Counted from the first letter of the stretch, positions 40,974 to 49,565 are shown. The stretch is 64,000 nt of DNA from Paractinoplanes aksuensis (GCF_024137025.1 NZ_JAMYJR010000032.1:62001-126000), one strand, 5' to 3'. Numbers and translations: made by a program. The notes: generated by a model not told the origin, from the letters alone.

Positions 40974-42968
40974 ATGGCTGACCCCTATCTGTGGCTGGAA
41001 GATCTCGGCTCGCCCGAGGCCCTGAGCTGGGTCGGCGAACGCAATGCGGAAACGCTGGCCGGGCTGACCATCGACGACACCCGGGCCGCCATTCGTGAGG
41101 TGCTCGACAGCAAGGAGCGCATTCCCTATCCGGGCTGGCGCGGTGACGGTTTCTATTACGACTTCTGGCGCGACGCCGACCACCCGCGCGGGTTGTGGCG
41201 GCGCACGACCCCGGAACAGTTCCGCCGCGCCGACCCCGAATGGGATGTGCTGCTCGACGTCGACGCGCTCAACCGGGCCGAGGGCGAGAACTGGACCTGG
41301 TCGATGGTCACGGTGTTGCGGCCGGGTTATGACCGCGCCCTGATCGAGCTGTCCCGCGGGGGCGCCGACGCGGTGGTGGTGCGCGAATTCGACCTAGTGC
41401 GCCGGGCGTTCGTCGAGGACGGGTTCACCGTGCCCGAGGCCAAGACCGACATCGGGTGGATCGACGCCGACCACGTTTTCATCGGCACCGATTTCGGGCC
41501 CGGCAGCCTGACATCGTCGGGTTATCCACGGGTCGTCAAACGGTGGCGGCGCGGCACTCCGCTGGCCGACGCCGAGCTCGTTTTCGAGGGCTCGCCGGAC
41601 GACGTCTCGGTGCGGGTCAGGCACGATCCGACACCCGGGTTCGAGCGCGACTTCGCCGCTCGGTTCATCGACTTTTATCACAGCGAGCAATTCCTGCGTA
41701 CGCCCGAGGGCCGTCTCGTCCGCATCGAGATCCCGGACGACGCGCGGGCCGATGTGCACCGCAACTGGCTGCTCGTCCGGCTGCGTACGCCGTGGCTGGA
41801 CTTTCCGGCCGGTGCCCTGATCGCCACCGAGTTCGACCGTTTCCTGGCCGGGGAACGGAAATTCACCGTGCTGTTCCGGCCGGACGAGCGGACGTTCCTC
41901 CGGTCGTACTCGTGGACCCGGAACCACCTGCTGCTGGTCACCATGGCCGACGTCAAGACCCAGGTGTACGTGCTGACCCCCGGCACCCCGGACTGGCGGC
42001 GGGAACCGATCGGCGGCGCCGCCGAGTTCGACCAGACCTGGATCGTCGACACCGACCCCGACAACAACGACTCGTACCTGATCTCGTCCGAGGGTTTTCT
42101 GCGACCGGCCACGCTGAGCTCGGAAACCGAGGTGCTCAAGCAGGAACCGTCGTTCTTCACCGCCGAGGGCATGAATGTGCGGCAGTTCTTCGCCGTTTCC
42201 GCCGACGGCACCCGCGTGCCGTACTTCGTGGTCGGCGGCACCGGTGAGGGGCCGGCCCTGCTCGACGGGTACGGCGGTTTCGAGATCCCGTTGCTGCCGA
42301 GCTACAGCGGCATCCTCGGCCGCGGCTGGCTGGCCCGCGGCGGCACGTACGTGGTCGCGAACATCCGCGGCGGCGGCGAATACGGCCCCGAATGGCACCG
42401 GGCCGCGCTGCGCGAAAATCGGGTGCGGGCCTTCGAGGACTTCGCGGCCGTCGCCGCCGACCTGGTGACCCGCGGAATCAGCACGCCCGGCCAGTTGGGC
42501 ACCATGGGCGGCAGCAACGGCGGCCTGCTGATGGGCGTGATGCTGACCCGCTATCCGGAACTGTTCGGCGCGGTCGTGGCCCGGGTGCCCATTCTCGACA
42601 TGCGCCGCTACACCGAACTGCTGGCCGGCAAGTCCTGGATAGCCGAGTACGGCGACCCCGACGTGCCCGAGGACTGGGCCTATCTGCGCGAATTCTCGCC
42701 GTACCACAACGCGCGACCCGACCGGCAGTACCCGCCCGCGTTCTTCCTGACCTCGACCCGCGACGACCGGGTCCATCCCGGCCACGCCCGCAAGATGACG
42801 GCGCTGCTGCGCGAACAGGGCCACGAGGTGCACTACTACGAAAACGTGGAGGGCGGCCACGGCGGCGCTGCCGACAACGAGCAGAGGGCCACGATGTGGG
42901 CGCTGATCCTGGAATTCCTGTGGCGGAAACTCAACGGGGCAGGCCGTACTCCGCCAGCAGCAAACTGA
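40974..42968 (+). CDS. Prolyl oligopeptidase-family serine peptidase (S9A)
   Basis: 664 residues from the ATG at 40974. The N-terminus DPYLWLEDLGSPEALSWVGE is the family hallmark. The propeller region follows, then the alpha/beta-hydrolase domain: GGFEIPLLPSYSGILGRGWL, ANIRGGGEYGPEWHRAALRE, the nucleophile GTMGGSNGGLLMG (Ser about residue 513), Asp in FFLTSTRDDRVHPGHARKM and His in ENVEGGHGGAADNEQ. The triad is intact. No signal peptide is seen, so it is cytosolic. It cleaves short peptides after proline or related residues. Its 3' end overlaps the convergent HEAT-repeat gene. Confidence 0.93.
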   Translation: MADPYLWLEDLGSPEALSWVGERNAETLAGLTIDDTRAAIREVLDSKERIPYPGWRGDGFYYDFWRDADHPRGLWRRTTPEQFRRADPEWDVLLDVDALNRAEGENWTWSMVTVLRPGYDRALIELSRGGADAVVVREFDLVRRAFVEDGFTVPEAKTDIGWIDADHVFIGTDFGPGSLTSSGYPRVVKRWRRGTPLADAELVFEGSPDDVSVRVRHDPTPGFERDFAARFIDFYHSEQFLRTPEGRLVRIEIPDDARADVHRNWLLVRLRTPWLDFPAGALIATEFDRFLAGERKFTVLFRPDERTFLRSYSWTRNHLLLVTMADVKTQVYVLTPGTPDWRREPIGGAAEFDQTWIVDTDPDNNDSYLISSEGFLRPATLSSETEVLKQEPSFFTAEGMNVRQFFAVSADGTRVPYFVVGGTGEGPALLDGYGGFEIPLLPSYSGILGRGWLARGGTYVVANIRGGGEYGPEWHRAALRENRVRAFEDFAAVAADLVTRGISTPGQLGTMGGSNGGLLMGVMLTRYPELFGAVVARVPILDMRRYTELLAGKSWIAEYGDPDVPEDWAYLREFSPYHNARPDRQYPPAFFLTSTRDDRVHPGHARKMTALLREQGHEVHYYENVEGGHGGAADNEQRATMWALILEFLWRKLNGAGRTPPAAN

Positions 42969-43860
42969 AATTGGCGAACTCGACCCCGTCGTAGAGCCCC
43001 GCGGACGGGTTCTCGGCGACAACCTGCACCAGGCGCTGCTGCCGTGGCGTGAGACGACCGTCGACCGGACCGTCCGGGAACGCCTGCCGCAGGGCGACGC
43101 CCAGGGCCGTCAGGGCCGGTTCGGCGCTCACCTGCCGCAGCCGAGCCAGCGCCGGCTCGAAAGCGTCGACGCCGACCAGCGGGAGCGAGAGCAGGGCATA
43201 GCCGGCCAGATCCCCTTCCAGGTACGGGACGGTGTGGTCCCGCTCACGGCCGCTCGCCGCCCAGTCGAGCAGTTCGGCCCGCACGTCATCGCCCGCCGCC
43301 GTCCCCAGCAGACGGGCGGCGGCGATCGCACCGGCCCAGCGCATCAAGGGCGAATCATCGGCTGTCCGCGGTGTCGATCCGGCCAGGCCGCAGGCCACGA
43401 TCGAGGTCGGGCTGCCGTGGACGGCCAGGGCCGCGTGCTCGCCGCGATACCACCCGATGACGTACGCGGCGGAATCGGCCAGCTCCGGCTCGGCCAGCAA
43501 CGGCAGCAACACGGGGAGCCCGGCGCCGACCGCCTCGTAGGCCCGCAGCCCGTCCTCGTCGAGCAGATCCGTCCGCACGCCGCCCGGCAGCCACGCCTCG
43601 TCGAGGCCAACCGCGATACGCCCCAGCAGAACGAGCAAGAACTCCCGATCCGGCGTGGACGGATCAGCAATCAGCTCGAGCAGGGACGGCACAGCCGCCG
43701 CACTGGCCGAATACCGATTCCCCTGATGCGTGATGCTGTTGTACAGCTCGCCGAACGCCTCATGCCGCTCAGCCTCATCTGCGGCCCGCAGCGAGGCCAG
43801 CAGCCCCGGCACATCCTCCGCCGAGCCATACGCGTGCCGCAGCCGCGCCCACTCAACCAC
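42931..43860 (-). CDS. HEAT-repeat-like protein associated with toxin loci
   Basis: 309 residues. The opening VEWARLRHAYGSAEDVPGLL and ELYNSITHQGNRYSASAAAV are typical of actinobacterial HEAT-like proteins found near polymorphic toxin and SMI1/KNR4-type immunity genes. Helical repeats continue (PSLLELIADPSTPDREFLLV, LPVLLPLLAEPELADSAAYV, DSPLMRWAGAIAAARLLG). No catalytic motif. It is adjacent to the DUF6883 toxin gene, transcribed divergently. An immunity or regulatory role is plausible but inferred only from position. Confidence 0.78.
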   Translation of the reverse strand: MVEWARLRHAYGSAEDVPGLLASLRAADEAERHEAFGELYNSITHQGNRYSASAAAVPSLLELIADPSTPDREFLLVLLGRIAVGLDEAWLPGGVRTDLLDEDGLRAYEAVGAGLPVLLPLLAEPELADSAAYVIGWYRGEHAALAVHGSPTSIVACGLAGSTPRTADDSPLMRWAGAIAAARLLGTAAGDDVRAELLDWAASGRERDHTVPYLEGDLAGYALLSLPLVGVDAFEPALARLRQVSAEPALTALGVALRQAFPDGPVDGRLTPRQQRLVQVVAENPSAGLYDGVEFANFSLLLAEYGLPR

Positions 43861-43903
43861 CGCGCCATCATGCCAGCCGCACTGATTTGTAGCTGTGGAT
43901 TGC

Positions 43904-43949
43904 TAGCTTCGGTTCATGGGCGGAGTCGCTGATCGGGTGCCACCGTGAC
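43904..43949 (+). repeat. Duplicated 46-bp toxin-gene leader, copy A
   Basis: Matches 45144-45189 at 42 of 46 positions. It contains TAGCTT six bases before an ATG that opens a 10-codon ORF (MGGVADRVPP), whose TGA overlaps the GTG start of the DUF6883 gene (GTGA). It could be a leaderless promoter with a coupled upstream ORF, or the remains of a longer shared N-terminal toxin module. Confidence 0.65.
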
Positions 43950-44469
43950 AGGCCGGCCGAGATCACCGCGCGACGATGGCGATGAACCGCCGCCGCGGGG
44001 TCGGGAAGAGGGTGGCGGGGATCCGCCGAGGAGCGAGCCGGGGAGCTTGCGGAAAGCTCAGGCAAGAATTGGAGACAAGGCACGGACCGGACGGGCTGAT
44101 GCGGCCGCCGACTCAGCGAGCGGCCCGGGGAGCGCGCCCTTGGCTCCGAACTTCTCGACGGTCGCGATCGACTCCGGCAAGATCACGGCGTACGCGATGA
44201 ATCCCGACCACCCGGTCGGCGGCAACAAATACCGGGTGATCAACAGTGCCACCGGCCTGGATGCCGCGGACGCCGACCTGATCGAGCAGCAGATCCGGCG
44301 GGGTGTCCGCGACGGGCAGCCCATCATGGGCAAAGCTGATCAGTACGGTCAGCGGTGGGCGGTCGACGTGCCGCTCAGCGGACCCGGCGGCACGGTCGTG
44401 GTGCGCACCGCCTGGATTCTCGACGCCGAATCGACCGTGCCGAGACTGGTAACCATCTCCTTCCCGTGA
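43945..44469 (+). CDS. DUF6883-domain putative toxin
   Basis: 174 residues from the GTG at 43945. The first 65 residues are charged and low-complexity (PRSPRDDGDEPPPRGREEGG). The C-terminal about 105 residues match the DUF6883 domain found as C-terminal toxin modules: SGKITAYAMNPDHPVGGNKY, RVINSATGLDAADADLIEQQ, DQYGQRWAVDVPLSGPGGTV and VRTAWILDAESTVPRLVTIS. The next gene, 10 bp downstream, encodes DUF4926, its usual partner. Interpreted as a stand-alone toxin cassette; the biochemical activity of DUF6883 is not known to me. Confidence 0.8.
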   Translation: MTGRPRSPRDDGDEPPPRGREEGGGDPPRSEPGSLRKAQARIGDKARTGRADAAADSASGPGSAPLAPNFSTVAIDSGKITAYAMNPDHPVGGNKYRVINSATGLDAADADLIEQQIRRGVRDGQPIMGKADQYGQRWAVDVPLSGPGGTVVVRTAWILDAESTVPRLVTISFP

Positions 44470-44479
44470 TGGGGGCAAC

Positions 44480-44680
44480 GTGGAGCTCTACGACACCGTT
44501 CGACTGCTGGTCGACCTGCCCGACGAGGGCCTGACGGCTGGAGCGGTCGGCGCCGTGGTCCATGTGTTCGAGCGGCCGGACGTGGCCTACGAGGTCGAGT
44601 TCACGGACGCCGACGGCCGGACCGTCGCGCAGGTGCCGCTCACCGCCGACCAACTCGAGCCGCTCGCGTCAGGTGGGTGA
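44480..44680 (+). CDS. DUF4926-domain protein, probable immunity partner
   Basis: 66 residues from a GTG preceded by GGGGGCAAC. YDTVRLLVDLPDEGLTAGAV, GAVVHVFERPDVAYEVEFTD and ADGRTVAQVPLTADQLEPL match the small beta-rich DUF4926 family that regularly follows DUF6883. It likely binds and neutralises that toxin in the cytoplasm. Its 3' end overlaps a convergent gene by 12 bp. Confidence 0.85.
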   Translation: MELYDTVRLLVDLPDEGLTAGAVGAVVHVFERPDVAYEVEFTDADGRTVAQVPLTADQLEPLASGG

Positions 44681-44995
44681 AGGACTTGGACCGTTGAGGC
44701 CCTCGATGCGCTGCCAGCCGTCGGCGACGGTGCCCGAGCGGAGGACGCGCGCGTCCGACCCACTCAGCGTGACCACGGCCGTGTGGCCGCCCGGAAGTTC
44801 GTCGACCGTCTGCTCGTACCAGACGATCTGGGTCAGCTCCAGGTCGATCGGGTCCGCCGAGTCGCTTGTCCGGTGGAAGCGGGCGCCGCGGAAAACCGTG
44901 CCGCGGAGGTTTCGCACGGTTGCCGTCGCCTCAGTCCACTGAGAGTTCAGGATCTCGGCGATTTGCAGCTCGGCAAAGCTTTCGGCGTCGCTCAC
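44669..44995 (-). CDS. Small conserved-looking protein in the toxin region (possible immunity protein)
   Basis: 108 residues from the GTG at 44995; the frame extends to 45058, but that part is Arg-rich. The sequence VSDAESFAELQIAEILNSQW, TEATATVRNLRGTVFRGARF and IDLELTQIVWYEQTVDELPG alternates strands and acidic loops like many immunity proteins. I do not recognise a family. It is convergent with the DUF4926 gene and lies before the second duplicated leader. Confidence 0.55.
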   Translation of the reverse strand: MSDAESFAELQIAEILNSQWTEATATVRNLRGTVFRGARFHRTSDSADPIDLELTQIVWYEQTVDELPGGHTAVVTLSGSDARVLRSGTVADGWQRIEGLNGPSPSPT

Positions 44996-45143
44996 CCGCC
45001 GATGGTCGCGGACATCATCCACGCGATCAATCCCGGTCGGCGCGACTCGGCGGAGCACGTCACTCGGCGTGACAACCAGCCTCGACAGTCACGCGCGGTC
45101 GGCGCTGCCGACGTGGAGATCAGCAATCATGGATGTAGGTTGG

Positions 45144-45189
45144 TAGCTTCGGTTCATGGGCGGAGTTGCTGATTCGGTGCCGCCGTGAC
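45144..45189 (+). repeat. Duplicated 46-bp toxin-gene leader, copy B
   Basis: Four mismatches to 43904-43949. It encodes MGGVADSVPP with the TGA overlapping a GTG at 45185, exactly as in copy A. The mismatches keep the 10-codon ORF open. Confidence 0.65.
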
Positions 45190-45837
45190 GGACCGATCAC
45201 GGTCGTCAGGGGGTCGGCCGCGGTCGCGCTCGATCGGCAGCATGGTCTCGGCCGAGCGAGCGACCGAACAGGTCATCGAGGATGGTCACCTCGGGCGCGG
45301 GCCGACCGGTCCGACGGCGGCGATGACGCCACGGCATCCGACGACGTCAAACTCCAGCAAGTCGCCCGGCGATACGAGCAGCTCGGCGACACACCACCAG
45401 AGTTCAACATCTCCCTCAATGACGCGGCACACGTCGAAGGTGGCGCGCACACGGTGAGGAAGCACGGCCCACAGCTGCCGTTGCCGAGAGAACCAGGCGT
45501 GCAGACCGTCGAGGGCCGCATCTACGGCGACACGGGTTGGGGGAAACAGGCGAGCGGGTCCTGCAAATGGACGGACGTCGGGACCATGAACCGGGAGATC
45601 AATCGCTACGTCCGCGAGAACTGGGCGGCGATCCGTGACGATCTGGCGTTCGAGCAGTACCACGAGGGCCTCTCCGGCGCCGGTCAGGCCTACTACAACA
45701 AGGGCATGTTCGGCGCGGGAGAACGGGAGGCGGAATACAGCGAAACAAGCCTTTTCCGAGTACGTATCCGAGTCGTGGCCGGTTCTGATCCCGCAGTGCC
45801 GTTCGTCGTGTCCGCCTTCCCCGCCGGGCTGGGGTGA
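45185..45837 (+). pseudogene. Frameshifted polymorphic-toxin gene
   Basis: The GTG at 45185 (by analogy with the DUF6883 gene) opens MTDRSRSSGGRPRSRS in one frame. The convincing C-terminal domain lies in another frame: DVKLQQVARRYEQLGDTPPE, HVEGGAHTVRKHGPQLPL, GTMNREINRYVRENWAAIRD and SLFRVRIRVVAGSDPAVPFV, ending FPAGLG. That frame has only a poor TTG start at 45166. The His residues and the RVRIRVV...VVSAFP ending resemble contact-dependent RNase-type toxin domains, but I cannot name the family. A putative immunity gene follows 4 bp later. Either a frameshift between about 45300 and 45340 inactivates it, or the start is unusual. Confidence 0.6.
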
Positions 45838-45841
45838 GCCG

Positions 45842-46195
45842 ATGGACATGTCCGGGCTGCCTGACTCGGCACGCCGGCGCGTTGCTCAGCGCTCGGCGTT
45901 GCCGCCGATCGACAAGGTGCGGGCGCTCCTGCACGGCTATGTCGCGGACGCGGATGACCTGGTTGAAGTTCGGGCGGAGCTGCAGCAGACCGCTCGGACC
46001 GACACTCTGTTTCTGCGCCAATACCTCGAGGCGCTCGAGATTGTCCTGGCCGAACCTCAGCCGTCGGGCATGTTGCTGCGGCTGGTCGAGGGCGACGCCA
46101 ACTGGGGCCTCGACCACGACCCGACCGATGCGGGGGCCGCAGTGTTTCTGCGTGAGGTGGCCGAGATCCTGCGCCGGGTGCTGGCCGCCGCCTAG
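45842..46195 (+). CDS. Putative immunity protein for the adjacent toxin
   Basis: 117 residues from the ATG at 45842; the next ATG two codons later is possible. The sequence is mostly alpha-helical and acidic: IDKVRALLHGYVADADDLVE, VRAELQQTARTDTLFLRQYL, EALEIVLAEPQPSGMLLRLV and a C-terminal ending VLAAA. It begins 4 bp after the toxin frame ends, typical of toxin-immunity coupling. Similar small helical proteins serve as immunity factors. The family is not named. Confidence 0.7.
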   Translation: MDMSGLPDSARRRVAQRSALPPIDKVRALLHGYVADADDLVEVRAELQQTARTDTLFLRQYLEALEIVLAEPQPSGMLLRLVEGDANWGLDHDPTDAGAAVFLREVAEILRRVLAAA

Positions 46196-46203
46196 TGCCT
46201 TCG

Positions 46204-46578
46204 TCAGCCGCCGACCAGGGGGGTCAGGCGGATGAAGGTGACCTCGGGTTCGTGGCGCAGGTCGATCACGTCGTCGAGGGATTCGACCTGGCGGGTGGGG
46301 GTGAGCATGACGAAAGCGTTGTGGCCGAACGCCTCGCACGCCACGTCGGCCTCGGTGGTCCATTCGAGGTGGTGGCCGGGTGGCCGGTGGCCGGCGTCGG
46401 TGGGGCGGACCAGGCTGTGGAAGACGGCCGTGTCGGCGGCGTTGTGGCGGGCCACCTCGTCGCGGACGCGTAGGCGTAGCAGTTCGCGGGCGGTCATGTG
46501 GTCGGGGAGGTCGGGTAGGCGCCACGACTTGAGGGGGCGGCCGGTCATGGTTTCGTCGCGGAGCAGGGCTTCGGGCAT
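46204..46578 (-). CDS. Hypothetical protein downstream of the DUF4132 gene
   Basis: 124 residues from the ATG at 46578. The N-terminal part carries LKSWRLPDLPDHMTARELLR and LRVRDEVARHNAADTAVFHS. The C-terminal part has HHLEWTTEADVACEAFGHNA, FVMLTPTRQVESLDDVIDLR and VTFIRLTPLVGG, giving an alpha/beta composition. It starts 8 bp after the DUF4132 stop and is therefore in the same operon. I recognise it only as a companion of DUF4132 proteins. Confidence 0.75.
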   Translation of the reverse strand: MPEALLRDETMTGRPLKSWRLPDLPDHMTARELLRLRVRDEVARHNAADTAVFHSLVRPTDAGHRPPGHHLEWTTEADVACEAFGHNAFVMLTPTRQVESLDDVIDLRHEPEVTFIRLTPLVGG

Positions 46579-46586
46579 GACGGTCC

Positions 46587-48581
46587 TCAGTGGGGGAGCT
46601 GGCGCAGGATGTCGGGGTCGGTGATTTTGTCGTCGGCGGCCAGCAGCAGGGCCTTGGAGAGGATCACGGACAGGCGTTCGTCGTCGTCGAAGGGGAGGGT
46701 GACGCGGGTCTTGCGGGTGGTGGGGACGATGCACAGGTACGTGTCGGCCGGTTCGATCAGAATGTTGGCCGAGCCTAGGTGGATCTTGTAGGTGGCTCGG
46801 GTGCCGCGGACGCGCAGGAAGCGGTCGGTCAGCTCGCAGCGGTCGGCCACGGCCAGGCGGGGGAGCACCCGGGACAGGGCGTCGCGGCGGACCTCGGCCC
46901 CGGCCGTCAGGGCGCCGAAGCCGGCCCTCGACCAGTACGCCCCGAACGGGTGCTCGCCCCGGTCGGACCAGGTGTCGTCGGCGGCGATCGACGTGACGCC
47001 GACGAACAGGTCGACGTCGCGCATCGCCTCGCTGAGCACCCGGGGCGGCACCTCGGCCAGCGGCGCCGGAGCCCACCGGCGACCCTCGCGGCGGGCGAAG
47101 CGCACCTGGTCCGTCGAGCAGTACTCGTCGGCCCGGGTGTGGTGGAACGTCGCCTGCCAGGTGCCGGCGGCCAGCTCTTTGGTCGCCTCGCTGTGGTCGC
47201 CCCCGTCCCACAAGCCGAGGAACGGCGCCGACCAGCCTCGCACGCGCATCAGCGCATAGGCCTGGCGGTAGCGCAGGATGTGGCCGGCGAACCGGTTGGA
47301 GTAGGTGCCTGCCTGTTCCTCTGCGGGCGTCAGACGGTAGACCTCGCGGAACGCCTGCTTGAAGGGCTGCCGCCCGAGCTGGTCACGCCACCGGGTGACC
47401 TCGGCGACGTCGGCCTCGACCGGATGCCAGAGCCGCACCACGAACCCCGGGCCGCCGGGCAGGCCGTCGCCGGGCCGGCCGGTGACCCACTCATGCCCGT
47501 CGGCTGAGCTCTGCCACAGCAGCCGCCGGGCGATCGTGCCGGTGACCGGGTGGCGCAGGTAGCGATCCTGCCAGGTTTCCCAGGCCCAGGTGCGGTCGTG
47601 GGCGAGCAGGCCCTCGAGCCGGACCCGTTCGGCGGCGAGCGTCTTGGTGACCTCGCGGACCGAGGCCCCGGGGGCAAGTGCGCGAGCCTTGTCGCCCACG
47701 ATCTCGACGGTCTCGGAGCGGCCGTGCTCGTCGAGGCCGTGCCGCTCGACCGTGAGCTCCTCGGCCTCGCCCGGCGCCCACCCGCGGGCCGCGCCGGCCC
47801 GGTCGAGCGCCGCGCGCACCCGCAGGCGCAACGGTTTGCTGCGGACGGCGACGCTCAGCCAGGCCAGCGCCCGCGGTGGGCCCGAGCCGGGCCGGTCGGC
47901 CAGAATTTCGACGACCGCGGCCGCTGTGCGGAACGCCCGCGGGAACGCGCCCCGCCCGCCGGGCTCGCCCGCCACCTCGGCCACCTCGGCCAGCAGCTCG
48001 GTGGTGTCGTCGGAGGCGTCGAGCGACGCCATCCAGCACAAGCCGCGCAGCATCTGGTCGTGGTCGTCGTGGACGGTCTCGGCCGTGAATGCGAACACAG
48101 CGAGCACGTCGGTGACCACCTCGGGCACGGTGACCGCGGCAGCCTGGCGCAGCCAGCGCTGGGTCGGCACCGGTTTCGTCAACGTCGACGCGAATTCGAG
48201 GGCCGCGATCGTGGCCGGCTCGCCCGCGCGGTCGCCCAGACGGACGCGGGCGGCCGGCCCGAAACTGTCGCGATCGGACAGCAGGTGGGGCGGCAGCCCG
48301 CCGGTTACCCGGGCCAGCACCCGCCCGTAGCGCTCGGTCAGCCCGCGGCGGACGGCGCCCGGCATGTCGGGATCGTCGCTGATCTCGGCCAGGACCGCGG
48401 TCAGCACCGCCTGGTAGGACCGGAGCTCGTCGACCGGCAGCTGGGCGGCGATGTTCACGGCCAACTCGTAGCAGTCGCCGTCGTACGGGGTCGGATGGTC
48501 GTAGGCCCGGCGCAGCGCCCACGGCAGGTCGCCGGCGGTCGACGGGAGAAGGGAGAGCCAGCGATCCATGGCGTGCATCAT
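46587..48581 (-). CDS. DUF4132-domain protein
   Basis: 664 residues from the ATG at 48581 (ATGs at 48578 and 48569 are alternatives; the site is weak). The N-terminal half is helical (YELAVNIAAQLPVDELRSYQ and RWLRQAAAVTVPEVVTDVLA). The C-terminal half has the DUF4132 core (LEGLLAHDRTWAWETWQDRY, VTGTIARRLLWQSSADGHEW, PFKQAFREVYRLTPAEEQAG, NRFAGHILRYRQAYALMRVR). It ends with the conserved closing module YKIHLGSANILIEPADTYLC and LSVILSKALLLAADDKITDP. Relatives are large cytosolic proteins of unknown function. It lies 26 bp after a Clp-N-like gene on the same strand. Confidence 0.87.
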   Translation of the reverse strand: MMHAMDRWLSLLPSTAGDLPWALRRAYDHPTPYDGDCYELAVNIAAQLPVDELRSYQAVLTAVLAEISDDPDMPGAVRRGLTERYGRVLARVTGGLPPHLLSDRDSFGPAARVRLGDRAGEPATIAALEFASTLTKPVPTQRWLRQAAAVTVPEVVTDVLAVFAFTAETVHDDHDQMLRGLCWMASLDASDDTTELLAEVAEVAGEPGGRGAFPRAFRTAAAVVEILADRPGSGPPRALAWLSVAVRSKPLRLRVRAALDRAGAARGWAPGEAEELTVERHGLDEHGRSETVEIVGDKARALAPGASVREVTKTLAAERVRLEGLLAHDRTWAWETWQDRYLRHPVTGTIARRLLWQSSADGHEWVTGRPGDGLPGGPGFVVRLWHPVEADVAEVTRWRDQLGRQPFKQAFREVYRLTPAEEQAGTYSNRFAGHILRYRQAYALMRVRGWSAPFLGLWDGGDHSEATKELAAGTWQATFHHTRADEYCSTDQVRFARREGRRWAPAPLAEVPPRVLSEAMRDVDLFVGVTSIAADDTWSDRGEHPFGAYWSRAGFGALTAGAEVRRDALSRVLPRLAVADRCELTDRFLRVRGTRATYKIHLGSANILIEPADTYLCIVPTTRKTRVTLPFDDDERLSVILSKALLLAADDKITDPDILRQLPH

Positions 48582-48607
48582 GCCGCCGGGGTACGACAGA
48601 AACAGCC

Positions 48608-49318
48608 CTAGGACCAAGCGGCAGGCACAGTACGAAGGTCTTCCGTGACCCGTTCGCGCAGGGTGGCGGTGTCGGGCACGAACACGGCCGCCTCGGACTC
48701 GAGCAGGGCCAGCAGCAGGTGGCCGGTCCCGGTGGCGGTCTTGTGGATCAGCTTGTCGAGCAGTGGCCGCCGGCCGAGCGCGAGCATGAGGCGCACGTGA
48801 TCGACGGCGGGATGGGGATCGTCGGAGCGGCTCAGCGCGGGACTGCAGAAGAATCGGCGGAGCCCGTCGGCCTGGCCGTTCTCGTACGGGAAAAGGAAGC
48901 TCGTGCCGGAGCAGTGCGGCATTTCGAGCATCGCACGCATCAGATGGGCCGGCCCTGCGAACGGCACTCCGGCCGATTCGAGCGCGACCGTGATGACGAC
49001 CCGGACGGCCGGTGTCCATCCTGGACGGCCGTGAGCCCAAGGCAGGCGCCGGGCCCGCCATTCGACGTCGCGCAGAATGGCCGGCACCTCGGGATGGAAA
49101 GGACCGGACGACGGCTCGGCCGCATCGGGCACGTGGGACGGCGCGATGGCGAAGTTCCGCACGTTGTTCCACGAGGCGCCCCGCATGAGCGCTCTGTCCT
49201 GCGCCGCGATCCAGGCCGCCACATCGAGCGTGGTGACCGCCGGCCCGTTCCGGCCGGCCGCCGCCGCGTACGCCTGAATGAGCGCCCGCATGGCCAAGCC
49301 CCCGAGCGACGTCTCCAT
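48608..49318 (-). CDS. Clp N-terminal-domain-like protein
   Basis: 236 residues from the ATG at 49318. Segments such as MRALIQAYAAAAGRNGPAVT, VVITVALESAGVPFAGPAHL and TGTGHLLLALLESEAAVFVP resemble the paired helical repeats of ClpA/ClpC N domains (HLLLALL motif). There is no ATPase module. Such isolated domains often act as substrate adaptors. It is the first gene of a three-gene minus-strand set with DUF4132 and a 124-residue protein. Confidence 0.7.
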   Translation of the reverse strand: METSLGGLAMRALIQAYAAAAGRNGPAVTTLDVAAWIAAQDRALMRGASWNNVRNFAIAPSHVPDAAEPSSGPFHPEVPAILRDVEWRARRLPWAHGRPGWTPAVRVVITVALESAGVPFAGPAHLMRAMLEMPHCSGTSFLFPYENGQADGLRRFFCSPALSRSDDPHPAVDHVRLMLALGRRPLLDKLIHKTATGTGHLLLALLESEAAVFVPDTATLRERVTEDLRTVPAAWS

Positions 49319-49448
49319 GACCACGACGGTACGAAACCGTGCCCACCGCAGCGTGAAATCATATGCGCGCAACGTGATGCTCCGGTGTTACGCATCGCCG
49401 ATGGCAGCCGGTGGGCGGGCGGCACCGAGCGGACGGATTCGGGTCATT

Positions 49449-49565
49449 TCACGGCATGGCGGCCGCGTTCGTCACCGCTTGCGGTGCTTCGGTGCCCTGG
49501 GGACAGGCCGCGACCCCGAGAACGGCCACGACCGTCAGGCAGGACAACCGCCGGGTGCTCTTCAT
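49449..49565 (-). CDS. 38-residue lipoprotein-like peptide
   Basis: The ATG is preceded by a consensus AGGAGG at 8-base spacing, the strongest ribosome site in this area. The product starts MKSTRRLSCLTVVAVLGVAA, followed by Cys in a lipobox (LGVAAC), leaving a mature peptide of only 18 residues (CPQGTEAPQAV...). It may be a genuine micro-lipoprotein, or an exported peptide whose signal is the functional part. No partner gene is evident; it lies between the Clp-N gene and the DinB-like gene. Confidence 0.6.
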   Translation of the reverse strand: MKSTRRLSCLTVVAVLGVAACPQGTEAPQAVTNAAAMP

